The translations under genes and the position numbers were made by a program. The notes under the pieces are model-generated. The model was not told the DNA's origin, ran no database searches, and was given only the letters and a program-made list of their open reading frames with translations. From Bradyrhizobium ontarionense (GTDB lineage: Bacteria > Pseudomonadota > Alphaproteobacteria > Rhizobiales > Xanthobacteraceae): a DNA stretch of 64,000 bases. The stretch spans positions 434,001 to 498,000 of the forward strand of contig NZ_CP088156.1 of the NCBI RefSeq assembly GCF_021088345.1. Direction: 5' to 3'. The stretch's first letter is position 1, and every line of letters starts with the position of its first letter. Below, piece by piece: positions 26,168-34,625 of this stretch.

Positions 26168-26995
26168 GTGGACGGACAGCAAGCGCCGGGCGGATCCGGG
26201 CCGGTCATTGTGCAGGAGGAGTCTCACCCGGCGGGCCGGCGCGCCACGCCCAGGGCGTGCGCGGGACGTGCGCTATGGCCGCTCGTCGGGCTCAGCCTGA
26301 TGATCGGAACGGCCATCGTGCTGTCGTGGACGTTCGAATATGTGACCGTCGGCCAATATCTCGTTTACACCGATGACGCCTATGTCAGGATGAACGAAGT
26401 CCCGATCACGTCTGCGGTGTCCGGCCTCGTCAGGGATCTGCTCGTGATCGACAATCAGGAGATCGTTGCGGGGCAGGTTCTCGCGCGGATCGAGCACCGG
26501 GACGAGAGCGCCGCGACGGCCGTGCTGAACGACATCATCGCTCCCGTCACCGGCGTCGTTGCCGCAAGCGGTCTTCATGTCGGGGAATCGGTGACGGCGG
26601 ATCGGCCGTTGATGGCGGTGGTCACGCCGGGCGAGGCCCAGGTCATCGCCGGTCTCGCGGTGTCCGAGATCACCTATGTCGCCATCGGACAGGCGGTCAC
26701 GATCGACGTGCCGGGCCTGCCCTCCGTCCGACTCTATGGACACGTCGCGGATGCCGAGCTGATCGGTGCGGCATCCGGCTCGCGATACGGCGAAGACCGG
26801 ATCGCGCTGAAGATCAGCCTGCTGAAGGCTGCCATGCCTCCCGAATTGCGATCGGGCATGGCCGTCGGTGCGACGATTCTGACCGGCCTGACCGGGACGG
26901 AGCGAATGGTCTCACAGGTGCTGCAGGAGAGGGCGCAGAGAACCTGCAGCTGCGAGCCGGATCTCCGACCCACGACGGTGCAGCGGCGCATCTGA
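26168..26995 (+). CDS. HlyD/EmrA-like membrane fusion protein, unusually short
   Basis: 275 residues from GTG 26168 (GAGGAG upstream). One inner-membrane helix (residues ~36-55) is followed by the EmrA-like YTDDAYVRMNEVPITSAVSG lipoyl half. The second lipoyl half (IIAPVTGVVAASGLHVGESV) follows almost at once. The long alpha-helical hairpin that normally separates them and docks an outer-membrane channel is missing, so the protein is ~100 residues short. A beta-barrel with TIDVPGLPSV follows. No transporter is adjacent. It may be a hairpin-less variant or an internally deleted relic. Confidence 0.75.
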   Translation: MDGQQAPGGSGPVIVQEESHPAGRRATPRACAGRALWPLVGLSLMIGTAIVLSWTFEYVTVGQYLVYTDDAYVRMNEVPITSAVSGLVRDLLVIDNQEIVAGQVLARIEHRDESAATAVLNDIIAPVTGVVAASGLHVGESVTADRPLMAVVTPGEAQVIAGLAVSEITYVAIGQAVTIDVPGLPSVRLYGHVADAELIGAASGSRYGEDRIALKISLLKAAMPPELRSGMAVGATILTGLTGTERMVSQVLQERAQRTCSCEPDLRPTTVQRRI

Positions 26996-27023
26996 CCATG
27001 GCGGTCCTGCTCGGCGCCTTCGA

Positions 27024-27329
27024 TCAGCCGCGGTTGAGTTCCTGCACGCCGTCGTGAACCTGGTAGACGACCTTGCCCTCGCGCCAGGCGAACGGGCCGT
27101 TTGGGTCGCGGCAGGCGATGCCGGCTTCCGGAATCAGCTTGTCGCACAGCATGACGATGATGGCTTCGAGCGGTGCGCTGGTGTCGTTCTCCTCGGTCAT
27201 CCGGTCGATCGAGATCTCGCCGCCTTCGACGCCGTCATCGATGTGGACGATGAAGATCTCCTCATGGCCCGGGATGCCATGCGCCGTCACCCGAAACACT
27301 TCCCCCTTGTACTCGAATTCTCGAACCAT
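27024..27329 (-). CDS. Conserved small protein of unknown function
   Basis: 101 residues from ATG 27329, beginning MVREFEYKGEVFRVTAHGIP. It is acidic, with alternating strands and no signal peptide or membrane segment. A longer upstream frame exists but runs into repeat copy C and is not used. It is convergent with the membrane-fusion gene. No domain recognised. Confidence 0.7.
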   Translation of the reverse strand: MVREFEYKGEVFRVTAHGIPGHEEIFIVHIDDGVEGGEISIDRMTEENDTSAPLEAIIVMLCDKLIPEAGIACRDPNGPFAWREGKVVYQVHDGVQELNRG

Positions 27330-27622
27330 CGTTTCCGCCCGTGATGAGTTTGTTGATTGTCGCTTCAAACGGAGACGGAAACTAGGAGCGCGCGGCGTGA
27401 CGGTCAAGAAAAGTTGGTGTCGGGAATCCGACAAAATACAAGACGATACGAAGTCTTCGGATGCGGGTGTCGTGTCGGTGGCGTCGATTTGTGGACCGCG
27501 TATCTCGTCGGCGCCGGCCGGCCGCTGTCGCAGCGTGAGTTGATTTGGCCATGCGGTCATCACCCGCGGGCGATGACCGTTGCAGCTGTGACTCTCGTGG
27601 CCCGAGCCGCGCCGAGTCAGTC

Positions 27623-28150
27623 TTGCCCGACGGGCCATCCGTGCATGCCGCGCATGCGCAAACTGCCCGTCGTGCCGGTTTGTCGCGAACTTAGCGCTTG
27701 CACCGTCGGGCAAATCACCGGCACTTTCTCGCGCGTCCCGGCTCGAGAAGAGGGGCGTTTCGCGATCGTCACGAACGTCGAGCCGGAGATGCGATGGGCG
27801 CGTTGTTTCGTAGCTTGGTCTCACCGATCAGGCGGACGAGCGGAGCGATGCGACGGCGAAATCGTGTGGTCCTGGCGCCCCGATGCTGGCGCCAAGTCAG
27901 CGGTGATGATGAACCGCTGACGACGGGGGCAATCAAGCCGGTCCCCGGGGAGAGCACGTATAAGCTGGCAAACCATCGCGCAGGGAAGGCCGGGATGTCC
28001 CAGCCGAACCTGTGGTTCCTACCCCGTGCTTTTTCACTGCACGGGGGCCATGGGGGCGGCAGGCTCCCGGCCTTCCCTGCGCCTCTTCTTCATCAGAAGA
28101 GGATCAACTGATGCAAAGCTCGGGCGCAACGTGCCGCGAGATCGCGAAGC
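27623..28150 (+). repeat. Structured intergenic repeat family, copy C
   Basis: About 525 bp. Main stem 27978-27993 with 28067-28082, identical to copy B. The inner hairpin is CCCCGTGC/GCACGGGG here versus CCGCGTGC/GCACGCGG in A and B, both arms changed together. The upstream hairpin is AGCGG/CCGCT, against GGCGG/CCGCC in B. The trailing hairpin is CCTCTTCT/AGAAGAGG (28082-28089, 28095-28102). These paired changes argue for selection on RNA or DNA secondary structure. Confidence 0.8.
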
Positions 28151-28635
28151 CATTTGGTCGCTGTGCCTGTCGTCACTCATCACTGTTGTTGCTTGCTGCT
28201 TGACTCCTTGGGAGGTCGCAGGCGCGCGCCGCGCGAGAAGCGGTCTCGAGAACGACCCTTCCTGTTGCGTGCCGTTCAGGTCGGACCATGCCTGCAAATC
28301 GGTCGCAATCCCCGGTGCGAGGCGAGCGAAACGACTTATTTGTCGGCGTCGTCGCCGCATGGAACAAAAGGCGCGCGACGCGCCGATCTTTGAACGGCGA
28401 TTTCATTGACCGGAGCGGGCCGTGCGCGGATATTGCCGAGCGTCATCGCTCAATCACGGGTCGCCAGATGAGAACGAAAGCTGCAGCATGCCGCCTGGTG
28501 CGCAAGCGCCGCGCAGGACGCTGCTTCTCGGCGGCGACCGGGGCCTGTTGCTGACCGCCGTCCGCGAAGTCGATCGTCCCCCACCATCAGCAGATCAGGC
28601 AGGAGCGCCGCGACGCCAGCGGCGAATGAGCATCC
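28151..28635. other. Intergenic stretch without a supported gene
   Basis: Overlapping short frames on both strands lack family features. The promoter of the following small gene and TauD-type dioxygenase should lie here, but I cannot place it. Confidence 0.4.
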
Positions 28636-28836
28636 ATGTCCACCGCCTACGTCATCGAAGTCTACAATCGCACCGCCGGCATCGTCACGGGCGATGAGCA
28701 CGGCTTCAGCTTCTTTTCATCCGAGCGCGCCTTCGACAGCCTCGAAGGGCGCTTCTTCGCATCCGCGCGCGAGGCCGAACGCGCCGCCCGCGCGCTGTTG
28801 AACTCCCGCGGAATGCCGCGGCGCCGGTCGCTCTGA
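28636..28836 (+). CDS. Small conserved protein of unknown function
   Basis: 66 residues from ATG 28636. The sequence IEVYNRTAGIVTGDEHGFSF then FDSLEGRFFASAREAERAAR looks like a compact alpha/beta domain ending in a basic tail. It lies 32 nt upstream of the TauD-type dioxygenase and probably shares its transcript. No function known. Confidence 0.65.
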   Translation: MSTAYVIEVYNRTAGIVTGDEHGFSFFSSERAFDSLEGRFFASAREAERAARALLNSRGMPRRRSL

Positions 28837-28868
28837 ATTCAATAACAGCCAGACGAGGACGTCTCACC

Positions 28869-29807
28869 ATGAGCTTCTACAAAGACTTCAACGACAAGCT
28901 CGCCATCGAGGCCTGGAACAGCGGCAGGCGTGAGCCTTACGCAACGATCGAGGTGCGGCAGCTCAGCCCGACGGTGGGCGCGGAGGTCGGGGGTGTCGAT
29001 CTGACCAAGGAGGTCTCGGACGCGCAGTTCGTAGAGATCCGTCGCGCGCTCGACGAGAATCTCGCGATCGTGTTTCGTGATCAGGACATCTCCAAGGACG
29101 ACCACAAGCGCTTCGCGCGCCGTTTCGGCAAGTCGCTGCACCGGCACGAGCTGGCGGCGACCCGCTTCCGCCACGAGGGATCGTTCGATCCGGAGTTCCT
29201 GTCCTGGAAGACCGACAAGACGTCGCGCTTCACCGCGGGTGATGGCTGGCATCCGGATGTCTCGTGCGATCCGAGCCCGATCGCGGTTTCGCTGCTGCGC
29301 GTGACCAGGACGCCGCCGCTCGGCGGCGACACGGCCTTCGCCAACATGTACCTCGCCTATGAATTCCTGTCGGACCCGATCAAGCAACTGCTCGATGGCC
29401 TGACGGCGATCCATGACGGATCACTGGCGTGGACCGCCGGCTACGGCGCCAAGCCCGATCCGGGCAAGACCTATCCGCAGTCGGAGCATCCGGTGGTCGT
29501 CACCCATCCGCGCACCGGTCGCAAGTTCCTCTACGTCAATGCGTCCTTCACCTCGCACATCGTGCAGCTGACGCGGCGGGAAAGCGACGCGCTGCTGCAG
29601 CTCCTGTTTCGTCATGTCGAGGGGCAGCTCGCACTGCAGGCGCGCGTGCACTGGCAGCCGAATTCGCTGCTGGTGTGGGACAATTGGGCGAGCCAGCACC
29701 ATGCGGTCTGGGACTACTATCCCGAAGAGCGTTGGGGCGAGCGCGTGTCGGTCGTGACCGGCGAGGTCCCGCGGGCGCGCCTCGCGCTCAGCGAGGCCGC
29801 GGAGTAG
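28869..29807 (+). CDS. TauD/TfdA family Fe(II)/2-oxoglutarate dioxygenase
   Basis: 312 residues. The iron triad is complete: H128 and D130 (GWHPDVS) and H277 (WASQHHAVWDY); R292 after it fits 2-oxoglutarate binding. Relatives hydroxylate taurine, alkyl sulfates, 2,4-D or other small acids, and with sulfonates release sulfite. The context of organosulfur genes suggests a sulfur substrate. It is preceded by a 66-residue gene and followed after 172 nt by a second, unrelated iron oxygenase. Confidence 0.93.
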   Translation: MSFYKDFNDKLAIEAWNSGRREPYATIEVRQLSPTVGAEVGGVDLTKEVSDAQFVEIRRALDENLAIVFRDQDISKDDHKRFARRFGKSLHRHELAATRFRHEGSFDPEFLSWKTDKTSRFTAGDGWHPDVSCDPSPIAVSLLRVTRTPPLGGDTAFANMYLAYEFLSDPIKQLLDGLTAIHDGSLAWTAGYGAKPDPGKTYPQSEHPVVVTHPRTGRKFLYVNASFTSHIVQLTRRESDALLQLLFRHVEGQLALQARVHWQPNSLLVWDNWASQHHAVWDYYPEERWGERVSVVTGEVPRARLALSEAAE

Positions 29808-29979
29808 GGCGAATCGGCAGGAAGGACAAATCGGTCGGCGGCGCGGTCCTGCACGGCAAGCAATGCTATCTGCAGGACCGCCGGGAGCAGGAACATTGCT
29901 ATTTTCGCGGTCAGCTTGCCGCTGCCGACCGCGCGCGCCAACATGCATGCAATCGCATGAAATCGTCCCGGAGAGATCC

Positions 29980-30825
29980 ATGAGCCTGGTCGAGAGAAAG
30001 ATCGAGTCGCTGCCGTTCGTGCTGGCCGAGCTGAACTATCTGGCGCCGACACTAGCCAAGCCGCGCACCTACGCCTTCGATCCGCCACCGGGGGAGCCGA
30101 AGTCGACCGCGCTGCCGGAGCCGCGCCAGGTGCCGGTGTTCAGCGGCCGTCCGATCGCGGAGTCGTTTGCTCTGGATCGCGAGGGCTTTGCGCTGGTGCG
30201 CCATCCGACATTCGTGCGCGACTTCACCAACGAGAAGGAGATCCGCGGCGTCTACTATCCGGCGGCCGAGGCGTTCATTCGTGCCACCTTGCGCGCGGAC
30301 CGCGTCGTGATCTTCGATCACACCGTCCGCAAGCGCGTGGCCGGCGCCGCCGACATCCGCGACGGCGGGCCACGGCAGCCGGCGACGCGCGTGCATGTGG
30401 ACCAGACGGCGACATCGGGCGCCAACCGTGTCCGCGAGCACCTCGGCGCCGAGGCGGACGACCTGCTGCGCGGGCGGGTGCAGGTGATCAATCTGTGGCG
30501 GCCGATCATCGGCCCGTTGCGCGACACGCCGCTCGCGATGTGCGATGCCACCACCGTGGCGCCCGGCGATCTGGTCGCGTCCGACCTGATCTATCCCAAT
30601 CGCAACGGCGAGACCTATTCGGTGACGTACAATCCGCGTCATCGCTGGTTCTATTTTCCAGAGATGACGGTCGATGAGGCGCTGCTGCTGAAGTGCTACG
30701 ATTCGGCGACCGACGGCCGCACGCGGTTCGCGCCGCACACCGCGTTCGTCGATCCGACGACGCCACCCGATGCGCCGCCGCGCGAGAGCATCGAATTGCG
30801 GGCGCTGGTGTTTCACCGGGCATGA
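29980..30825 (+). CDS. CmcJ/NvfI family oxygenase-like protein
   Basis: 281 residues from ATG 29980 (GGAGAGA upstream). It shows RVHVDQTATSG with H139 and D141 and a distal cluster RWFYFPEMTVDEALLLKCYD then HTAF (H253) and R274. This matches the CmcJ / NvfI / GA4-desaturase group of 2-oxoglutarate oxygenases, known best from cephamycin biosynthesis and fungal secondary metabolism. In this bacterial setting it lies between a TauD-type enzyme and a methionine-type importer, so it may act on an amino-acid-like or sulfur compound. This role is inferred. Confidence 0.82.
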   Translation: MSLVERKIESLPFVLAELNYLAPTLAKPRTYAFDPPPGEPKSTALPEPRQVPVFSGRPIAESFALDREGFALVRHPTFVRDFTNEKEIRGVYYPAAEAFIRATLRADRVVIFDHTVRKRVAGAADIRDGGPRQPATRVHVDQTATSGANRVREHLGAEADDLLRGRVQVINLWRPIIGPLRDTPLAMCDATTVAPGDLVASDLIYPNRNGETYSVTYNPRHRWFYFPEMTVDEALLLKCYDSATDGRTRFAPHTAFVDPTTPPDAPPRESIELRALVFHRA

Positions 30826-30980
30826 ATCAATGAGGAGGAGGAAGACGTTTTCCGGATGATGGTCGTTCGAGAAGCATCGTCCAACCGGAGAGCATTTTCT
30901 GAAATTGCCTCCGGGCCGATCACACGGGCGATGGTGGCGCAAATTCGAGTGCGCTGCAGCACGTCAAAGAGAGCTATTCG

Positions 30981-32105
30981 ATGAATGCCCACCCATACGT
31001 CGGCATCGCCGAGCCGATCCGGCCCACGGAGCCGGTCGTGCCCGCTGGTCGCGTCGCCGAGCCGATGGTCCGCTTCGAGGGACTGTCGAAGGTCTATCCC
31101 GCCTATCGCGACAAGCCCGATGTCGAAGCGCTCAAGGATATCGACTTCGCGATCGCGCGCGGCTCGATCACCGGCGTGATCGGCCGTTCCGGTGCCGGCA
31201 AGTCGAGTCTCGTCAGGCTGATCAATGGGCTCGAGAAGCCGACGGCGGGACGCGTCATCGTCGATGGCCGCGATATCTCGGCCTTGCGCGGTCAGCCGCT
31301 GCGGCTTGCGCAACGCTCGATCGGCATGATCTTCCAGCATTTCAACCTGCTGTCGTCGCGCACGGCGGCCGACAACATCGCGCTGCCGCTGGAGATCGCC
31401 GGCTGGTCGAAGGCCGACATCCGGGCACGGGTGTCCGAGCTCCTGGATTTGGTCGACATCGCCGACAAGCACGATCGCTATCCGTCGGAGCTGTCCGGCG
31501 GTCAGAAGCAGCGCATCGGCATCGCGCGCGCACTGGCGACGCGGCCGAACGTGCTGCTGTCGGACGAAGCAACGTCGGCGCTGGATCCGCAGACCACGCG
31601 CGCCATTCTCGACCTGCTCGCCAACATCAATCGCGAGCTCGGCGTCACCATCATCCTCATCACCCATGAAATGTCCGTGGTCCGCCAGCTCGCCAAGGAG
31701 GTCGTCGTGATCGATGACGGACGTGTCGTCGAGCGCGGCCATGTCGCCGACATCTTCACCCATCCGAGGCATCCCACCACGCAGGCGTTCTTGTCGGAAG
31801 CGCTCGGCGACGCCGTGCCCGTCTCACTGGCAAGCCGCCTCGTGCCGGCGCCGCTGTCGGTCGGACAGGCGGTCATTCGCGTCCAGCTGCGCGGTACCGA
31901 TGCAGGCGATACGCTGGTGGCGCGGCTGGCGCGCGAGCTGTCGATCGATGTCGCGCTGCTGTCGGCGCGGATTGACGAGATCGGCGGCCAGCATGTCGGT
32001 TCACTGATCCTGGGAATTCCGGGCGGCGAGGCGGCGGCGCGGCAAACCGTGGCGTATCTCGCTCAGCATCATGTCTCATCGGAGCGTCTCGGCTATGTCT
32101 CCTGA
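30981..32105 (+). CDS. metN: Methionine-type ABC transporter ATP-binding protein
   Basis: 374 residues, with a 28-residue N-terminal extension. Walker A GRSGAGKSS (68-76), LSGGQ (171-175), Walker B VLLSDEAT (191-198) and H-loop H229 are intact. The C-terminal ~80 residues form a NIL domain, the regulatory domain of MetN that senses cytosolic methionine. It overlaps the permease gene by 11 nt. It energises import of methionine or a related sulfur amino-acid derivative. Confidence 0.92.
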   Translation: MNAHPYVGIAEPIRPTEPVVPAGRVAEPMVRFEGLSKVYPAYRDKPDVEALKDIDFAIARGSITGVIGRSGAGKSSLVRLINGLEKPTAGRVIVDGRDISALRGQPLRLAQRSIGMIFQHFNLLSSRTAADNIALPLEIAGWSKADIRARVSELLDLVDIADKHDRYPSELSGGQKQRIGIARALATRPNVLLSDEATSALDPQTTRAILDLLANINRELGVTIILITHEMSVVRQLAKEVVVIDDGRVVERGHVADIFTHPRHPTTQAFLSEALGDAVPVSLASRLVPAPLSVGQAVIRVQLRGTDAGDTLVARLARELSIDVALLSARIDEIGGQHVGSLILGIPGGEAAARQTVAYLAQHHVSSERLGYVS

Positions 32106-32760
32106 GCTCATCAATCTGATCATCCAGGCCACCGGCGAGAGCCTGTTCATGGTGTCGACGGCCGCACTGGTCGCGACCTCGCTCGGGCTGCCGCTCGGCA
32201 TTTTCCTGGCCACCAGCCGCAAGGGGGAATTGTTCGCAGCACCCGCGATCAACGCGGCCCTCGGCGTGGTCGTCAACGCGACGCGGTCGACGCCCTTCAT
32301 CATCCTCGTCGTCGCCATCATCCCGTTCACCCGCCTTGTCGCCGGTACGTCGATCGGCTCTGGCGCGGCGATCGTGCCGCTGACGGTCGCGGCGACGCCC
32401 TTCATCGCGCGGCTGGTCGAGGCGGCCATTCGCGAGGTCGACGGCGGCCTGATCGAAACCGCGTCCTCGTTCGGCGCGACGCCGCTGCAGATCGTGTTCA
32501 AGGTGTTGATTCCGGAAGCGCTGCCGGGCCTCGTGCTGGCACTGACGCTCGCCGTGGTCAGCCTGCTCGGCTATTCCGCGATGGTGGGCGCGGTCGGCGG
32601 CGGCGGGCTCGGCGATCTTGGCATCCGCTACGGCTATCAACGTTTCATGCCCGAGATGATGCTCGCGGTGGTCGTCGTCCTGATCGCACTGGTGCAGACG
32701 GTGCAGACCGTGGGCGATCATCTTGCCCGCCGGCTCAATCGGCGGCTGCGGCAGCGTTGA
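32095..32760 (+). CDS. metI: Methionine-type ABC transporter permease
   Basis: 221 residues from ATG 32095 (ATG 32071 is an alternative deeper in metN). Five to six membrane segments with the EAA loop EVDGGLIETASSFGATPLQI, which is highly MetI-like. It forms the inner-membrane channel with MetN. Confidence 0.92.
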   Translation: MSPELINLIIQATGESLFMVSTAALVATSLGLPLGIFLATSRKGELFAAPAINAALGVVVNATRSTPFIILVVAIIPFTRLVAGTSIGSGAAIVPLTVAATPFIARLVEAAIREVDGGLIETASSFGATPLQIVFKVLIPEALPGLVLALTLAVVSLLGYSAMVGAVGGGGLGDLGIRYGYQRFMPEMMLAVVVVLIALVQTVQTVGDHLARRLNRRLRQR

Positions 32761-32827
32761 GGACAGGATCTTGGCGTGTGAGCGTGTCGCGGTGAATGCG
32801 GGCGCTCGAGGCGGGAGGTGAACGACC

Positions 32828-33610
32828 ATGAACACGATCGTCGAACGACCCAGGAAATTTGCGCTCGTCGAACGGCAGCCCGCGGCCACCTTCGAGGAAG
32901 AGCGGCTGCATCGCAAGCAGCGCCTTGCGGCGACCTTCCGCCTGTTCGCCCGCTACGGTTTCGATCAGGGACTGGCCGGCCACGTCACGGTGCGCGATCC
33001 CGAATTCCCGGACCGGTTCTGGATCAATCCGCTGTCCATGCATTTCAGCCAGATCAAGGTCTCCGATCTGCAGCTCGTCGATCACGACGGCAACATCCTG
33101 ATCGGCGACAAGCCGATCAATCAGGCCGGCTTCGTGATTCACTCGGCGATCCATGCGGCGCATCCGCATGTGATCGCCGCCGCGCATACCCATTCGACCT
33201 ATGGCAAGGCGTGGTCGGCGCTCGGCCGGCTACTCGATCCGCTGACGCAGGATTCCTGCGCCTTCTACGGGGATCACGTGCTGTTCGATCCGTTCACCGG
33301 CGTGGTGCTCGATGCCGACGAGGGCAAGAAGATCGCGCAGGCGCTTGGTACGAAGAAGGCCGCCATCCTGCAGAACCATGGGCTGCTGACGGTCGGCCCG
33401 ACCATCGAGGCGGCGGCGTGGTGGTATATCGCGATGGACAATGCCGCGCGCACCCAGTTGCTGGCCGAGGCTGCCGGCCCCACCAAGCCGATCCCGCATG
33501 AGATCGCCAAGCTGACGGCGGGCCAGGTCGGCACCCACAAGGGCGGCTATTTCAGTTTCCAGCCGCTGTGGGATTGGATCACGGCGCAGGAGCCGGATCT
33601 CTTCAACTGA
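32828..33610 (+). CDS. Class II aldolase/adducin family protein
   Basis: 260 residues. Zinc ligands are seen as H120 and H122 (AAHTHSTYG) and H184 (LQNHGLLT). The catalytic glutamate of fuculose-type aldolases is not obvious: the matching segment reads INQAGFVIHSAIH. It therefore probably does other chemistry, as many adducin-like members do. It is placed within the metN-metI-metQ set, 67 nt after metI, so it may process the imported compound or its oxygenase product. Confidence 0.88.
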   Translation: MNTIVERPRKFALVERQPAATFEEERLHRKQRLAATFRLFARYGFDQGLAGHVTVRDPEFPDRFWINPLSMHFSQIKVSDLQLVDHDGNILIGDKPINQAGFVIHSAIHAAHPHVIAAAHTHSTYGKAWSALGRLLDPLTQDSCAFYGDHVLFDPFTGVVLDADEGKKIAQALGTKKAAILQNHGLLTVGPTIEAAAWWYIAMDNAARTQLLAEAAGPTKPIPHEIAKLTAGQVGTHKGGYFSFQPLWDWITAQEPDLFN

Positions 33611-33624
33611 AGGAGGTCCCGTAG

Positions 33625-33688
33625 CCTGCATGAGCGTTAGCGACATGCGGGACGGTCTCCCCCGGATATCGCTTGCGCTCATCCGGGA
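33625..33688. repeat. REP-like imperfect inverted repeat
   Basis: The arm at 33625-33652 (containing ATGAGCGTTAGCGACATGCG) is mirrored by 33661-33688 (CGGATATCGCTTGCGCTCAT) with an 8-nt centre. This resembles extragenic palindromes common in rhizobia, and may stabilise or end the upstream mRNA. Only one such element was found here. Confidence 0.6.
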
Positions 33689-33848
33689 TACGAGAACAAA
33701 CAGGTCACGAAACCTGGAGAGGAAAGAACATCTGAGCGCGATAGTCCGGATTGAAAGTGTCCTTGTTGCTTTGTTCGGGAAGCAATTGATGCCGGGCGGG
33801 ACCGGCGCTAGTGAGCAGCGAACCCCGATTGTTTCAGTGGAGAATTGA

Positions 33849-34625
33849 ATGCGTAGTTCACTTGCCGCCGTCGCCGCCCTCCTGTCCCTGGTCATTCCCG
33901 CACGGGGCGAAACCATTCGCGTCGGTGTCACCGCCGGGCCGCATGCCGAGATCATCGATGTCGTGAAGAAGGTCGGCGCCGAACGCGGGCTCGATATCAA
34001 GGTCGTCGAATTCACCGACTACGTGATTCCGAACCAGGCGCTGGCGCTCGGGGATCTCGAGGCGAATTCGTTCCAGCACGAGCCTTACCTGAAGAACCAG
34101 ATCTCCAAGACCGGCTGGAAGATCGTCAAGGTCGCGACCACCATCGCCTCGCCGCAGGGCGTCTATTCGCAGAAGTACAAGTCACTGGCCGAGCTTCCGG
34201 ACGGCGCGCGCGTCGCGATCGCCAATGATCCGTCGAACGGTGCGCGCGGCCTGATGATCCTGGCGCTGCACGGCGTCATCAAGCTGAAGGATGCGGGCAA
34301 CGTCGCCGCGACGGTGGCCGACATCAGCGACAATCCCAAGAAGCTGAAATTCGTCGAGCTCGATGCGGCCCAGCTGCCGCGCGCGCTCGCCGACGTCGAC
34401 CTGGTCTCGATCAACAACAATTATGCGGTTCAGGCCGGGCTCAATCCCGCCAAGGACGCGATCGCGCGCGAGAACGCAGAAGGGCCGTGGGTCAACATCC
34501 TCGCGGTGCGCGAGGAAGACAAGGACAAGTCCTGGGTCAAGCAGCTGATCGAGGCCTATCAGTCCGAGCCGGTCAAGGCGTTCCTGGAGACCCGCTTCAA
34601 GGGCACCTACATCGCGACCTGGTGA
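33849..34625 (+). CDS. metQ: MetQ/NlpA family substrate-binding protein
   Basis: 258 residues. A signal peptide (SSLAAVAALLSLVIPARG, cut before ETIRVG) has no lipobox cysteine, so it is predicted to be a free periplasmic protein, unlike enterobacterial MetQ. The NlpA core is clear: GVTAGPHAEIIDVVKKVGAE, then NPKKLKFVELDAAQLPRAL and NNNYAVQAGLNPAKDA. Together with 30981-32760 it completes a MetNIQ-type importer. Its 3' end overlaps the convergent FAD protein gene by 19 nt. Confidence 0.92.
   Translation: MRSSLAAVAALLSLVIPARGETIRVGVTAGPHAEIIDVVKKVGAERGLDIKVVEFTDYVIPNQALALGDLEANSFQHEPYLKNQISKTGWKIVKVATTIASPQGVYSQKYKSLAELPDGARVAIANDPSNGARGLMILALHGVIKLKDAGNVAATVADISDNPKKLKFVELDAAQLPRALADVDLVSINNNYAVQAGLNPAKDAIARENAEGPWVNILAVREEDKDKSWVKQLIEAYQSEPVKAFLETRFKGTYIATW

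Noticed and set aside
27330..27824. 5' extension of the small conserved gene at 27024
   Set aside because: The extra ~165 residues overlap repeat copy C and have no family features. ATG 27329 gives a compact conserved-looking protein.
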